Positions 1-10,678 of a DNA stretch of 64,000 nucleotides are shown here, in pieces. Below the pieces are notes generated by a model, which was not told the DNA's origin, searched no databases, and was given only the letters and a program-made list of their open reading frames with translations. The stretch covers positions 3,244,778-3,308,777 of the forward strand of contig NC_090191.1 in the NCBI RefSeq assembly GCF_024679245.1, in the 5' to 3' direction. This DNA is from Pseudorasbora parva. Lineage: Eukaryota > Chordata > Actinopteri > Cypriniformes > Gobionidae. The position numbers and the translations under genes are program-made. Position 1 is the first letter of the stretch. Each line of letters opens with the position of its first letter.

Positions 1-860
1 TGTTATTTTAAATTTGATAACTTTAATAAATAATAATTAATTATCAAAATAAATAATAATTAAATATTTTTTTAAATTCAGTTTCTCACCTGAATACAGT
101 TAGACCTAGGCCTACCTGATTTATTTGTGCTATTGTTTTTGCTTATTTGTTCTTATTTTATTACTGTTTTCTCTTCTTTTTACCGTTTGAAGCCAATCTT
201 TCTTGTGCTGTATGTAAGCTACTGCAACACAATTACCCCATTGTAGAACACGCACTGTAAGCATATTTGTGAGATAATTGTACTGGTAATTGATCAATGT
301 TTATGAAAAAAAAAGCTTAAGCCTTATCATATAAAGTGATCTCTTCAGAAGAAATATTTGAATTGCCTAGACTTTTAATAGACATACACACAAAAAATAA
401 ATAAATTAAAAATAGAAAAGGTCAATGAGCTGAATCTGATTGACTGTCTAACTCAAAGACGAATGTTTGCAGTTTTTAAATTTTCAATAAATGAAGTGAA
501 AGTTAAGTGAACCCGTCGAGTGATTTTGTTTAGGGTAATTGTTTTTACATTTACCCCAAAGGCAGGTTAGATAGTAAGCAAAGTCTACTTAGACAGTGAT
601 GCATTTAAAAGAAATACAACTTCACGTGATTTGGTTAAATATCTGATCCTTCTGCTTTACAAAACACAATTTTGGCTGTTTATAGTATTATATCTTTTTA
701 ATGTGATGAAAACACTAAATTATAATTCTGACAATGTATTGGTTTGTAATTTACAGCGGTGTTAGGTGCTGGAAAAATCTTTAAAATGTACCTTGAAAGT
801 GCTTGAAAAGTGCTTGAATTTGACCTTTGAAAAGGTGTACGAACCCTGATGATTGAAAGA
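1..860. other. AT-rich non-coding DNA
   Basis: No gene is visible. It probably belongs to the intron upstream of the gene A finger exon. The last 60 bases (a tgcttgaa-rich stretch ending in cgaaccctg) look like the end of a dispersed repeat that truncates the element beginning at 861. Confidence 0.5.
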
Positions 861-1280
861 CTGAAATGGTCAGCCTGAGGTCCAGATCTTTCACCCATAG
901 AAAACATTTGGCGCATCATAAAGATGAAGATGCGACAAAGAAGACCTAAGACAGTTGAGCAACTATAAGCCTGTGTTAGACAAGAATGGGATAAAATTCT
1001 TATTCCTAAACTTTGCACCTTGTCTCCTCAGTCCCCAGACGTATGCAGACTTAAAAGAAGAGGGAATGCCACATAGTGGTAAACGGGCCTTGTCCCAAAT
1101 TTTCTGAGATGTGTTGTTGCCATGAAATTTAAAATCAACTTATTTTTCCCTTAAAATTATAAATTTGTCATCTATGTTGTATTCTTAATAAAATATTGAA
1201 ATTTGAAACTCCCAAATCATTGCATTCAGTTTTTATTCACAATTTGTACAGTGTCCCAACTTTTTTGGAATCAAGTTTGT
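861..1280 (+). mobile_element. Tc1/mariner-like fragment (GATTCCAAAAAAGTTGGGAC-end family)
   Basis: This is the 3' part only: the segment with tgaaatggtcagcc, cttgtctcctcagtcccc and a terminal ttttttggaatca end. It matches 20044-20372, the 3' part of the larger composite element in gene B. The 3' flanks also match: after each copy comes TA, then a stretch containing cctgactcatgtctga and atattcatctgccaaaa. The two copies therefore sit at the same ancestral site in the introns of paralogues A and B. It is 5'-truncated and has no coding capacity. Confidence 0.75.
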
Positions 1281-1465
1281 ACTTTAGGATCAAATTGTCT
1301 AACAAAAGTCCTGACTCATGTCTGACAAGCATAGTTTTATGACTCAAAGCATATTCATCTGCCAAAATAGCTGCTTGCTGCACAAAGGGAGTGTTGCACA
1401 CACCTACGCTTTTCCAGTGAGCTTACACTGCAGCATTAAAACTAGTCCACTAGGCCAGTGTTATA
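1281..1465 (+). other. Intron segment shared with gene B
   Basis: Part of this stretch (about 1281-1370) matches 20373-20480 downstream of the same Tc1-like element in gene B, supporting duplication of the whole intron. No other feature is visible. Confidence 0.6.
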
Positions 1466-2484
1466 CAGTGGGTACGGAAAGTATTCAGACCCCCTTAAAT
1501 TTTTCACACTTTGTTATATTCAGCCATTTACTGTAAGTTCATTTTTTTTCTCATTAATGTACAAACAGCACCCCATATTGACAGATAAACACAGAATTGT
1601 TGACATTTTTGCAGATTTATTAAAAAAAGAAAAACTGAAATATCACATGGTCCTAAGTATTCAGACCCTTTGCTAAGTATTTAGTAGCAAAGGGTCTGAA
1701 TAATTTTCCTTTCGATCCAATACAGCCATGAGTCTTTTTGGGAAAGATGCAACAAGTTTTTCACACCTGGATTTGAGGATCCTCTGCCATTCCACCTTTC
1801 AGATCCTCTCCAGTTCTGTCAGGTTGGATGGGAAACGTTGGTGGACAGCCATTTTCAGGTCTCTTCAGAGATGCTCAATTTGGTTTCGGTCAGGGCTCTG
1901 GCTGGGCCATTCAAGAACAATCACGGAGTTGTTGTGAAGCCACTCCTTAGTTATTTTAGCTGTGTGCTTAGGGTCATTGTCTTGTTGGAAGGTGAACCTT
2001 CGGCCCAGTCTGAGGTCATGAGCACACAGGAGAAGGTTTTCGTCCAGGATATCCCTCTACTTGGCCGCATTCATCTTTCTCTCGATTGCAACCAGTCATC
2101 CTTTCCCTGCAGCTGAAAAACACCACAATGCTGCCATCACCATGCTTCATTGTCGGGACTGTATTGGATAGGGGATATTTTTCTCCACACGTACCGCTTA
2201 GAATTAAGGCCAAAAAGTTATATCTTGGTGTCATCAGACCAGATAATCTTTTTTCTCACCTTTGGAGCTCAGCCACAGTGATCTTTGGGTTCTTCTTTAC
2301 CTCTCTCACCAAGGCTCTTCTCCCCCAATAGCTCAGTTTGGCCGGATGGCCAGCTCTAGGAAGGGTTCTGGTTGTCCCAAACATCTTCCATTTAAGGATT
2401 ATGGAGGCCACTGTGCTCTTAGGAACCTTAACTGCAGCATATTTTTTTAGTAACCTTGTCTCTGAGCTCTTCAGGCAGTTCCTT
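1466..2484 (-). mobile_element. Tc1-like transposon, 5'-truncated (CAGTGGGTACGGAAAGTATT end)
   Basis: The terminal repeat begins at 1466 directly after a TA dinucleotide (1464-1465). The element lies with its transposase on the minus strand and stops abruptly at about 2484 inside the transposase N-terminus, so the second terminal repeat is missing. A second, much shorter fragment of the same family lies at 42493-42716. Confidence 0.85.
1728..2478 (-). pseudogene. Tc1-like transposase pseudogene
   Basis: Read on the minus strand, the N-terminal helix-turn-helix part is clear: VASIILKWKMFGTTRTLPRA followed by PAKLSYWGRRALVREVKKNP, the paired-type DNA-binding region of Tc1 transposases. Beyond it there is an internal deletion near 2240-2265 (much of the second helix-turn-helix is gone) and several frameshifts through the DDE catalytic region. 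It encodes no working transposase. Family members are about 340 residues long and bind the terminal inverted repeats for cut-and-paste at TA sites. Confidence 0.8.
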
Positions 2485-2681
2485 TTAATAATCAACATTA
2501 CTATTCAGGGTAAACAATTAGACTACATTTTATTTGATGAGGGTGTTGAGGGACCTGCATAATGAGTTGGGGGAATATGTCTAAATGCTGTTAAATGTGT
2601 CTGTCGTGTTGCACCATTAAACATTGGGTTAATTTGTATTTGTCTCTGTTCACTTGTATTTGTCTCTTGTATTTGTCTTAG

Positions 2682-3778
2682 GCCTGATGCCACTGAAAGA
2701 GGAGAGTCAAAAATTGGATGAAAATGAAGCGGAAGATCTCTATGAAAATGATTCCATAACTGAAGAAATGTCTGTTAGTTGCTCACAGACTAAAAAGACG
2801 TCTACACGAAAAAGAGCTCGGAAGACAGGATCTAGAACTTTCACCTGCCCTCAGTGTGACAAGAGTTTCAATCAACATGGAGACCTTAAAGTCCACTTGA
2901 GAATTCACACTGGAGAGAAGCCGTACACCTGCCCACAATGTGGAAAGAGCTTCACTGCAAAGGGAAATCTTCAAAAACACATGATAAGTCACACTGGCGA
3001 CACCCCCTACATCTGCCAACTGTGTGGAAAGACTTTCACTGGAAATGGAAACCTTAAAAAACACATGGTGATTCACACTGGAGAGAAGCCGTTTTCATGC
3101 CCTCATTGTGAAAAGAGTTTCACTGAAAAAGGAAACCTTAAAGTCCACATGAGAGTTCACAATGGAGAGAAACCTTATTCCTGCCAAGAGTGTGGAAAGA
3201 CTTTCTCTCAAGGAGACACCCTTAAAGTCCACATGAGAATTCACACTGGAGAGAAGCCGTACACCTGCCAACAGTGTGGAAAGAGTTTTACACAAAAAAC
3301 AATATTTAATGCCCACATGAAAATTCACACCGGAGAGAAACCATTTGAATGCCCTCAGTGTGGAAAGACCTTCACTGGAAAAGGGAGTCTTAGAATTCAC
3401 CTGAGAATTCACACCGGAGAGACTCCTTACACTTGCCCACAGTGTGGAAAAACGTTCTCTGAAAATAAACGGCTTAAAAACCACATGAGAGTTCACACGG
3501 GAGAGAAGCCGTTCAAATGCCCTCAGTGTGAAAAGTGTTTCACGGAAAAAGGGAGTCTTAGAGTTCACATGAGAATTCACACTGGAGAGACCCGTTACAC
3601 CTGCCCAGACTGTGGAAAGAGTTTCACTCAGAATGAAACCCTTAAGGTCCACATGAGAATTCACACCGGAGAGAAGCCTTACACCTGCCAACAGTGTGGA
3701 AAAAGTTTTAAACATAAAAAAACAATTAATACCCACATGAAAATTCACACTAGAGAGCAGCCAGCAACATGTGATTAG
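2682..3778 (+). CDS. Gene A: terminal exon of a FiNZ-type C2H2 zinc-finger protein, 11 fingers
   Basis: A nuclear sequence-specific DNA-binding protein is encoded; the family is thought to repress transposons. The exon starts at the acceptor AG at 2680-2681 in phase 1, giving Gly then LMPLKEES, exactly as in the paralogous exons at 24943 and 40393. The apparent upstream start at 2654 lies in the intron. After about 50 acidic/serine residues and a basic stretch (KKTSTRKRARK) come 11 C2H2 fingers (CxxC-x12-HxxxH, TGEKP-type linkers). Predicted contacts (-1,2,3,6) for fingers 1-11 are QGDV, AGNK, GGNK, EGNV, QDTV, QTIA, GGSI, EKRN, EGSV, QETV, HKTT. Linkers after fingers 2, 4, 7 and 9 are unusual (TGDTP, NGEKP, TGETP, TGETR). 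The stop TAG (3776-3778) cuts a twelfth finger. The exons carrying the promoter and FiNZ domain must lie upstream of the window. Confidence 0.93.
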
Positions 3779-3880
3779 TGTGGAAAGATTCAGATTTAAA
3801 GTAGACCTTAATTGCCACATGAGGATTCAATGAAGAAAGATCTATTTTATTTGTCGTCAGTGGGGGAGAAGTTTCACAGT
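3779..3880 (+). pseudogene. Relics of two further zinc fingers beyond the stop of gene A
   Basis: Immediately after the in-frame TAG the sequence still reads as decayed fingers: CGK, a second stop, then NCHMR, then FICRQWGRSF. In gene C the equivalent of the first relic is an intact finger (FTCDQCGKSF..NFHMRSH), so gene A has lost at least one C-terminal finger through a nonsense change. Confidence 0.75.
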
Positions 3881-4320
3881 GTTATATTATTCAACATAAC
3901 ATATTTCTTTAAATGTTTAAACTGTATGTTACTATGCCTGGGAGAAGCTGGTAAGAGGTAAGAATGTCACGTGACATACAGGAATTACTGTGGATATTTG
4001 GGTTTTGGAACAGAGAGAGTAGCATTTAAAAGTTAGACTTCCTTTGGTTTTATTATTTTATTTGTCCTTTCTTCCTCTTGTTGGTTGTATTGTACATCTA
4101 TGTAAGTACTGTTCATAACATCTATAATCTATTTTTGTTTTCTTCATTAATATTTTTTTTAACTTACTACCTTATGTACTCAAATGTATCCGTTTGTTTT
4201 ATGATACTTAACTGGGCTTGTCGTTCTTTTAACAGCACATTAATTGTATGTATATAATTGTTAACGTCAATTTAAAATGTTTGACCCCTGTACCCCTAGA
4301 CCAATTTGGGGGGTTTTAAC
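3881..4320 (+). other. 3' flank of gene A, shared with gene B
   Basis: About 4064-4262 is colinear with 26525-26735 downstream of gene B (both contain gttggttgtattgtacatct and ttaattgtatgtatataatt). This is probably 3' UTR and flank copied with the gene. No AATAAA is evident here. Confidence 0.6.
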
Positions 4321-4930
4321 ATTTGGGGGCTCATCTGGGATAAAAAATACCCATCAGAAAGACATTGAAGGAAATATATAATTTGTGACAAAGCAATCTT
4401 GTTTTCCATATAGTGGATTGTTCTGACTGTAGACTGGCTAACATTATTAAACATGACCTTGTTTGATTTGCAGTCCTTTATTGATCATCCAACCCTACAA
4501 CGGTTTGTTGCAGAAAAGATGATTCACTGAAGATTGTGGACCATTACAAAATTACTGTGTTAAGCCAAGCTCTTAAGAAAACTATTATGTACGAAAGTTT
4601 GATTGAGGTTAAGATTTTTTTGATTCCATTTGTTGATGCTGGGGAGACCGGGCCACTTGGTGCTAGCGTGCGGGCTTTTAGTGTTGGGGTGTCGGACAAA
4701 GAGTAGAGTGAGACAGCTGCCGAGGTTTAGATGGAGGCTGAGACCAAGGCTGTCTTGCTGCCTTTTGATCCGTTTCCCTGGTTTCTACTGGGTCTAGGAA
4801 CGGGTGGGTTTAAGTCCACCTGGCCCACAGTAAGAAGCACAGGAAAGATCTCAGGCTGTGTTGGACCTAAAAGGGGGATTCTGAAATCCACTGCCGCTTC
4901 ACTATACCTGTATATATATCGTAGTTAAAT
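4321..4930 (+). mobile_element. Relic of an LTR retroelement: primer-binding site and decayed gag start
   Basis: 4324-4341 reads TGGGGGCTCATCTGGGAT, two substitutions away from the proline-tRNA primer-binding site used by gammaretrovirus-like elements. It is preceded by CA and a TT spacer, the usual junction at an LTR 3' end. About 120 bp further (4459-4630) two overlapping frames give a gag-like N-terminus (FIDHPTLQRFVAEK in one frame, SLKIVDHYKI in another), broken by a frameshift. No pol or env is seen. The fragment is old and inactive; whether it is Gypsy or a retrovirus-like element cannot be decided from this piece. Confidence 0.5.
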
Positions 4931-6070
4931 TCACAATCAAAGCCCTAATCAATATTTATCTTCCTATATTATTATGATTCTTTCCTGTTTTGATTTTGTT
5001 GAAGATAACCACTGATTGTTTTCTAAAGTGTTTATTTTGTTCTCTGAGGAGTGACTGAGGGTCTGGCCTAGAGATGTGCGATGTGTCACTAAACACTTGA
5101 TAGCAACAAAGTGTCAAGTATTTGGATTTTGGAGCAATGTCACAGAGCGACTTTGTCCGTGAAACACGCAGCCAGTTCCGGTAACTCCGGGCAACCAAAA
5201 TGGGGGATTATTGAGAACAGGTGTGTGAATGGATGTGGCGATTGGTAATTGGGCAATTCAGAGAAGAGGAGGCGTATAAATAAGGCATCCGGAGAACAGC
5301 AATCGAGGCAGAGGAGGGTGGAGGAGTGTGAAGTTTATTCCGGCAAACGCAGTGGGCGAGATGGAGCACTCGGTGGGTTGGAGGGACGAATTAAGGCGGA
5401 TATTAGAGGCTGAGCGAAGTCAAAACAGAGTATTAGGCTGAAAGAAACATGGAGTTTTTGAAAAAAAAACTCAGAAAGAAACAAGTGTTTGAAGCATTCC
5501 TTTTTGAAGTAACTGTTGATATGTATTATTATTACCTTGAAGATATTGTTTACACTGAGAAGTTACCGGAAACGTATTGAGAAGAGGAAGGAGTGTGCTG
5601 AAAGGTCGTGGTCTCGACATTTCCATATGATCATTCTCTGCACCGACCCTTTTCACTATCCAGGACCTATTTCCCGGCCCAACGTGGTGATCCTGACCCT
5701 AACTCACCGTGAGTGTGTGGAGGACAGTGGGTGAGTCTTTTTGACGTGTGTACACCTGAAGAATTGTAGTGTTGTGCTGTGCCAATGTTGTCAGCGATCC
5801 CTGGTGGTGGCGTGGCAACTGCATGAAGTGAGAGCTTGCTGTGAATATTGTGTGGAGTATCAGAAGAAGGGAAGTCTGAATGGGCTGCTGCATAGAAGGA
5901 GCTTATGTGCTGTCTCTGTGTATGATCATATATCTGTTGAGTGCTTTCAGGACTGAGCCATGGGCTCTGCATCATCGTGGGACTGTTCTACTACGTGTGG
6001 GAAGTCATCGTCAACGTATTCCTTAGAAGTCTGTCCTAGTGAGGAAGGCTGGAAGTCCGCTGTGTAAATG
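4931..6070. other. Unassigned intergenic stretch
   Basis: No coding region is convincing. There is a TATA-like box (tataaataagg) near 5274 followed by purine-rich transcribed-looking sequence, perhaps the 5' leader of a retroelement, but no downstream reading frame supports it. Confidence 0.35.
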
Positions 6071-6165
6071 CGCCCAAAGCTAAGAGCCTAGTGTACCGCC
6101 CTGTATACTCACCTGTACGCCCAAAGCTAAGAGCCCAGTGTACCGCCCTGTATACCTCCCCAGCT
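6071..6165 (+). repeat. Tandem duplication of a 47-bp unit
   Basis: The unit at 6071-6117 (begins cgcccaaagctaagagcc) is repeated head-to-tail at 6118-6160 with few differences. It lies at the edge of the retroelement relic that follows. Confidence 0.85.
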
Positions 6166-8180
6166 GATTGCTCGACTTGCAACGCCCTCCCAAGTTGTCC
6201 ACCGCCATTGCTGCTCCTGTGCCACAGACCTCACTCTGAGATCCTCCTGTTCAATCCTGGTGACCTCTGCATCAACAAGGTCCTTCCTCTCCTTCCTGCT
6301 TGCCTTAGAACATAGGGCTTGCTTCATCCAAGACCTGTCTGGACCATGGCCACGACTTGATGTTTCAGTCTTCTTATCACTTTCTGCACTTCCTCCTTAG
6401 CCCTCCATTTCCTTCCAGTCTCTACTCTGGCATCTGCATCAGCCACTGTCCTCTCTCAATTTCATCACCAACCTTACCTTCACCTGCCTGTAGCCCAGGG
6501 TGATGGATTTCAGGGGTAGCTGGAGTGAGTTCCATCCATTCAGGCCAACAGCTGAGAAGCACCTTGGTAGGCCGAGCCATTTGCAAATTAAGTTGGCTTT
6601 TACCTCTATCCTACTTACAGCTGATGAGGTGATTTCACACTGCTTCAGAGGCCAGATCACCCTTGGGTACAGGGTGAAGTGATAACACCACACCTTGTAC
6701 TTTCCAGGTAGCTGGCTTGCGTTGATCTTGGACAGGCCTTCTGACAACTGCCGAAGGATGATTTTTTTCCCCGATATCCTTGTCTGAGAGATCAAATGTA
6801 TAAAGTCTTCCCAGGCTTCGGATGGGCTGATCCACGATGTGGCAGATGTCTTTCCCGCCCTTTCGCAATCAGAGGCTCCTTGACTTCTGTGGCTTGAACT
6901 TCATCCTCTTCTAATTAATCAGCTCATCCAGCCTTTTAAGCAGCCTGGATGTGCATGGGGCAGTTCTAAAAGGCAGGTTATGTCGTTCATATAGCTCCTT
7001 AGGGGCGGGAGCTTCTGGCCTGCTGGCAGCCGGACCCCACCCACCACCTGCCTTGCCCCGATTAGAATTGTCTCAAACGCTGCCACGAAGAGAATGGGGC
7101 AAATGGAGCATCCCATTGCAATTCCTTCTTCCAGTTTTTGCCAGCCAGTGGTGACTTTCTTCAATTCAAAGCACATGTACATGTCCTGGAAGTAGAGCGA
7201 AGGCAATGAGAAGGTGTGGCACTAACCCATAAGCATTGGCTAGGTCTAGCCATATGACATGCAGATCTTTCTTCTACCTCTTAGTGTTCTAGATCTGTTC
7301 CCAAATCATGGAAGCATGCTCTACACAGCAAGGGAACTGCTCGATGGTTTTAGCGTTTAGTTCTTTGGGAATAGAGACTGCCACTGCCCTCTGCCACTCA
7401 GATGGCCTAGGGGGTTGTTCCTTGCTGGGTCACTGTACTGAGTGTGGATGTGCTACTGCAGTTCTTTTTTTGAGATGTCCAGGGTTCTACTTGTCTTCTC
7501 TTCAGAGAGCCTGCGTGCATGCTGAAATGTTCTTCCTTCTTCTCAGTCTTCTGATGCGTTAGGAGGTTAGCAAGGCATCTTTTGATCTTATCCCAGAGAA
7601 CTTTTAGGCCCTCCGTCTCAGACTCCTCTGCCTTCCTCCAATGCTTGTGGAGCTGCCTTCTGCTTGCCACCAGGTCATCTATCTCTTTCTCCCTCCTGCC
7701 CTTTGATCTTATTGTGGCTTCTCTGATGGTCACCTCACCTTACCTGTTGCTGCATTCTTCATTCAAGATTTCTCCAAACAGGTTTAGCTTGGCTACCATT
7801 GACCTGCATAGAGCTTTTTCCAGCTGTTCACTCCGATGTTCGTCCAGCTTTCTCCACTCCATCACACTTCTTCTTTCCCATGTGGCTGTGAAGTCTTCTC
7901 AAAATTGTTTTTTTTTTCAAGCCACACCCACACTTCCTTGGAATCTTCTCTTTTGCCAATATCCTTGTGCTCATTACCATGTGGTCCGTCCTTGTTGGCC
8001 CTTTTTTCATCCTGCCTCTCGGAGGGCCTTCGGGTTTTCTTTGTTTCTTTTTCGTAGTAGGCTTTGGGTGTCATCCTATTGGAAAACTAGAAGGTAGGGT
8101 CACCAGCCCACCTCTCCCAATGCAGTCTATCCTGCTGCCACCAGTCTCTCATGGTTGTCCTCCAGTCTTCCCTGGACTCC
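6127..8180 (-). pseudogene. Non-LTR-retrotransposon-like reverse transcriptase, degenerate
   Basis: Reading the minus strand from about 8150 down to 6127, fragments in several frames follow the order of a known fish reverse-transcriptase ORF. First comes a lysine-rich N-terminal region, then RKAEESETEGLKVLWDKIKR (7407-7733). The RT finger/palm follows (EWQRAV..IPKELN; DLHVIWLDLANAYG near 7240), then GIAMGCSICPILF with the catalytic box read as YMND instead of YMDD (6919-7206). The C-terminal region (LPGKYKVW, WLGLPRCFS, LPLKSITLGY; 6439-6868) and WTTWEGV..RAISW (6127-6327) end it. Frameshifts, stops and an internal deletion between TIEQF and CVEHASMIWEQ show it is dead. I do not assign a LINE clade. 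Confidence 0.8.
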
Positions 8181-8215
8181 AACTGCTTTATTCACAGTAG
8201 CCACTGTCTCCAGAA

Positions 8216-8216
<1 letters not shown>

Positions 8217-8270
<54 letters not shown>
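8217..8270. repeat. (TG)n microsatellite
   Basis: Uninterrupted TG dinucleotides for about 54 bp, followed by a short TATATA. Confidence 0.95.
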
Positions 8271-8276
<6 letters not shown>

Positions 8277-8440
8277 AACTAACCCTTTAAACTTTGCATC
8301 ACAGGAAATATATTCAAATAGAAATGTTATTTTATATTTTAATAATATTTCACAATATTTTTTTGTAGTTCTAATTACAAATGCAGCCTTGGTGAGAAGA
8401 GACTTTTTTAAAAACATTTAAAAAAGTTCCGTTTTAAAAC

Positions 8441-8442
<2 letters not shown>

Positions 8443-8530
<88 letters not shown>
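8443..8530. repeat. (AT)n microsatellite
   Basis: About 88 bp of pure AT directly abutting the Tc1-like fragment at 8531; likely grown from the TA target duplication. Confidence 0.95.
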
Positions 8531-8534
<4 letters not shown>

Positions 8535-8883
8535 AGTGCAGAATTATTAGGCAAGTTGTATTTTTGAGGATTAATGTTATTATTGAACAACAACCATGTT
8601 CTCAATGAACACAAAAAACTCATTAATATCAAAGCTGAATATTTTTTGGAAGTTTTAGTTTTTAGTTTTAGCTATTTTAGGGGGATATCTGTGTGTGCAT
8701 GTGACTATTACTGTGCATAATTATCAGGCAACTTAACAAAAAACAAATTTATACCCATTTCAATTATTTATTTTTACCAGTGAAACCAATATAGCATCTC
8801 AACATTCACAAATATACATTTCTGACATTCAAAAACCAAACAAAAACAAATCAGTGACCAATATAGCCACCTTTCTTTGCAAG
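8531..8883 (-). mobile_element. Tc1-like fragment (AGGGAGTGCAGAATTATTAG end)
   Basis: One terminal repeat and about 350 bp of subterminal, non-coding sequence are present, including the inner direct repeat actgtgcataattatcaggc. The match stops at gccacctttctttgcaaggac, where the transposase 3' end would begin. No coding sequence remains. Confidence 0.75.
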
Positions 8884-8976
8884 GACGAAGATGAACGAAG
8901 GTCTTACGGGTGTCCAACGACATGAGGGTGAGTAATTAATGAAATAATTTTCATTTTCGGGTGAACTAACCCTTTA
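8884..8976. repeat. End of a dispersed fish repeat
   Basis: A stretch containing acatgagggtgagtaatt and gggtgaactaaccctttaa, a terminal motif very common in cyprinid DNA. A similar ...aaactaaccctttaa lies at 8276-8290. The class cannot be assigned from this end. Confidence 0.5.
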
Positions 8977-9001
8977 ATTTTGAGCATCATTACCTCAGTA
9001 T

Positions 9002-9004
9002 GTA

Positions 9005-9067
<63 letters not shown>
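9002..9067. repeat. (TG)n(TA)n compound microsatellite
   Basis: A short TG run followed by about 50 bp of TA. Confidence 0.95.
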
Positions 9068-9069
<2 letters not shown>

Positions 9070-9104
9070 TCATGCAATGCTCAAATGCTCATTAAACAGC
9101 GATA

Positions 9105-9346
9105 CCAAATGAATATAAATCTTATGCTCAATCTGCGTTTTTTAAGAAAGGAAAAGAACGTTGAAAAATAAGAGTAACTGAGATCTGTCATATTGCTTCA
9201 ATGAGAAAAAATATAATATTCAGTTTTCCACCACAATTAATTAACTTATTTAATTAATTATAACTATTATATAGTATTGTATGCTTGTTTTATGAGTCTG
9301 TGGTCCTAAAAAAAGGTACAATATTTTGACAAATGTTCGCTGTTTT
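9105..9346 (+). other. Upstream block of gene B shared with gene D
   Basis: Segments here (aatataaatcttatgct, then aagaaaggaaaa, then gacaaatgtt..ctgtttttaata) recur in order at 45928-46065 upstream of gene D. The continuation is interrupted here by a microsatellite and the transposon at 9437-11025, and resumes at about 11040. Confidence 0.7.
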
Positions 9347-9354
9347 TAATACAA

Positions 9355-9357
<3 letters not shown>

Positions 9358-9436
<79 letters not shown>
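9358..9436. repeat. (TA)n microsatellite
   Basis: About 79 bp of TA ending exactly at the terminal repeat of the transposon starting at 9437. Confidence 0.95.
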
Positions 9437-9439
<3 letters not shown>

Positions 9440-9606
9440 GTCATTCCTGGGAATCGGTAATATTTCAACTTGGACTTTTTTAATTTTTGAACTACATATG
9501 ATTACATCATTTCTAAATACCCCACATTATTAGGCACATATTAAACCTTCAAAAAGATAGGGCCCGTTTCCCATGACTTGATTCAAAATAGTTCCATGTG
9601 CCAGCT

Positions 9607-10110
9607 TTAAAATCCACGTTTGTGGATTTCTGTAGTAAAAAGCATGAAATTTCCTTTTTGTTTGTACTGTGTACAAGGTCCATCACTAAAAAAATGTAGG
9701 ACAGAAACTTCTGGATGAGTAGCCTGAAGGTGGTCTAGCACAGGATCAAGATATTTCCAGATAGCTGGAGGACCTTTGTATCTAGAAGGGGAGACTGTGG
9801 TGAAGCACATGGGCTCTTGTTGCCCTACATGCATTACCCCATTGTGTAGAGTGGCTTGCTTATGTGAGGCCCCAAAGTGAACAGCTTGGATCTCTGATCC
9901 ATATTTACAGACATAGTTCTCTGAAAAATCGATGTGGATCAATGCCTAATCTATTGGCAGGTTTTTTTTTAGCTCACCATTGTAGGCATATTGCTGTTTG
10001 ATATTGAACAGGTGCTTCTTAAACTTGTGAATGTTGTTGTGAAGCAAATCTGTAAGGGTCTCCTGTTTACCCTCAATAGTTTTCTTGACAGTTATCTTTA
10101 CTGTTGAATT
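9607..10110 (-). pseudogene. DDE-type transposase-like fragment
   Basis: On the minus strand a frame runs from about 10110 (MKKNSTVKITVKK) through HNNIHKFKKHLFNIKQQYAY, a TAG stop near 9948, then LIHIDFSENYVCKYGSEIQ and SVLHFFSDGPCTQYKQKGNF. The two aspartate motifs (DFSENY and FSDGPCTQY), about 80 residues apart, resemble a family of uncharacterised transposase-like proteins in fish. The third acidic residue and the C-terminal part are absent. It is truncated with one in-frame stop; the superfamily is not assigned. Confidence 0.6.
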
Positions 10111-10257
10111 CTTCTTCATGTGGTCAAATCAAGTTTAAGTGGACACATTACATCAAATATTTTATCTATAACAAAAATATGAGCTATGATTTTTGTAATT
10201 ATATATTTAGTGAAATTAAATTTTTTAATTGAAATCATTGATTCAATTAAGTGAATA

Positions 10258-10678
10258 ACTCAACCCTGTCACAACGTTTACAAACCCGAAATAATGACAT
10301 ATGTGACGGGGTTGAGTGTGATGGGGTTGAGGTTTTTTTGCTCAAAATGGCCACTGCTCTTAATGTGGTGTAGAAGAGTGGGCCACATGGCAGCCAATGA
10401 GATAAGTATATCATAGATTTTTATGGATTAAAATAACATTTTGAAAAGTCATCATTTTCCATCTTAATTGTATGTGATGGGGTTGAGTTGTTAAGCTTGA
10501 CAGTACCCTCTCTGACTATAATACACCTACAAAAATGAATAAAAAGTGAGATATCACTCACCTTCTGCACCATGCTGTTGAAGAGAGCTAAATGATGCAA
10601 CTTCCTGTGAATAATGTCACAAATGGGTGGAGTCTAAATTATTATGGGCGGAGAATGGTTGGCGTGACGGGGTTGAGT
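10258..10678. repeat. Five copies of a 15-bp motif GTGAYGGGGTTGAGT
   Basis: Direct copies lie at 10303-10317, 10318-10332 (tandem), 10474-10488 and 10664-10678; an inverted copy (ACTCAACCCTGTCAC) lies at 10258-10272. All are inside the transposon and outside its ORF, as expected of subterminal transposase-binding sites. Confidence 0.8.

Noticed and set aside
2844..3745. Regular direct repeats of about 84 bp that could be mistaken for a CRISPR or satellite array
   Set aside because: Each period is one C2H2 finger codon-for-codon; spacers are not unique insert sequences.
4324..4341. Possible tRNA gene suggested by the tRNA-complementary 18-mer
   Set aside because: Only the 18-nt primer-binding match is present; no cloverleaf or A/B boxes.
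4731..4928. 65-codon frame with Trp/Pro-rich translation
   Set aside because: No family resemblance; lies beside an LTR-element relic.
6951..8200. Several plus-strand frames of 70-170 codons
   Set aside because: Antisense to the reverse transcriptase relic, which explains the codon content.
8408..9533. Frames of alternating Tyr-Ile
   Set aside because: Translation of AT microsatellites.
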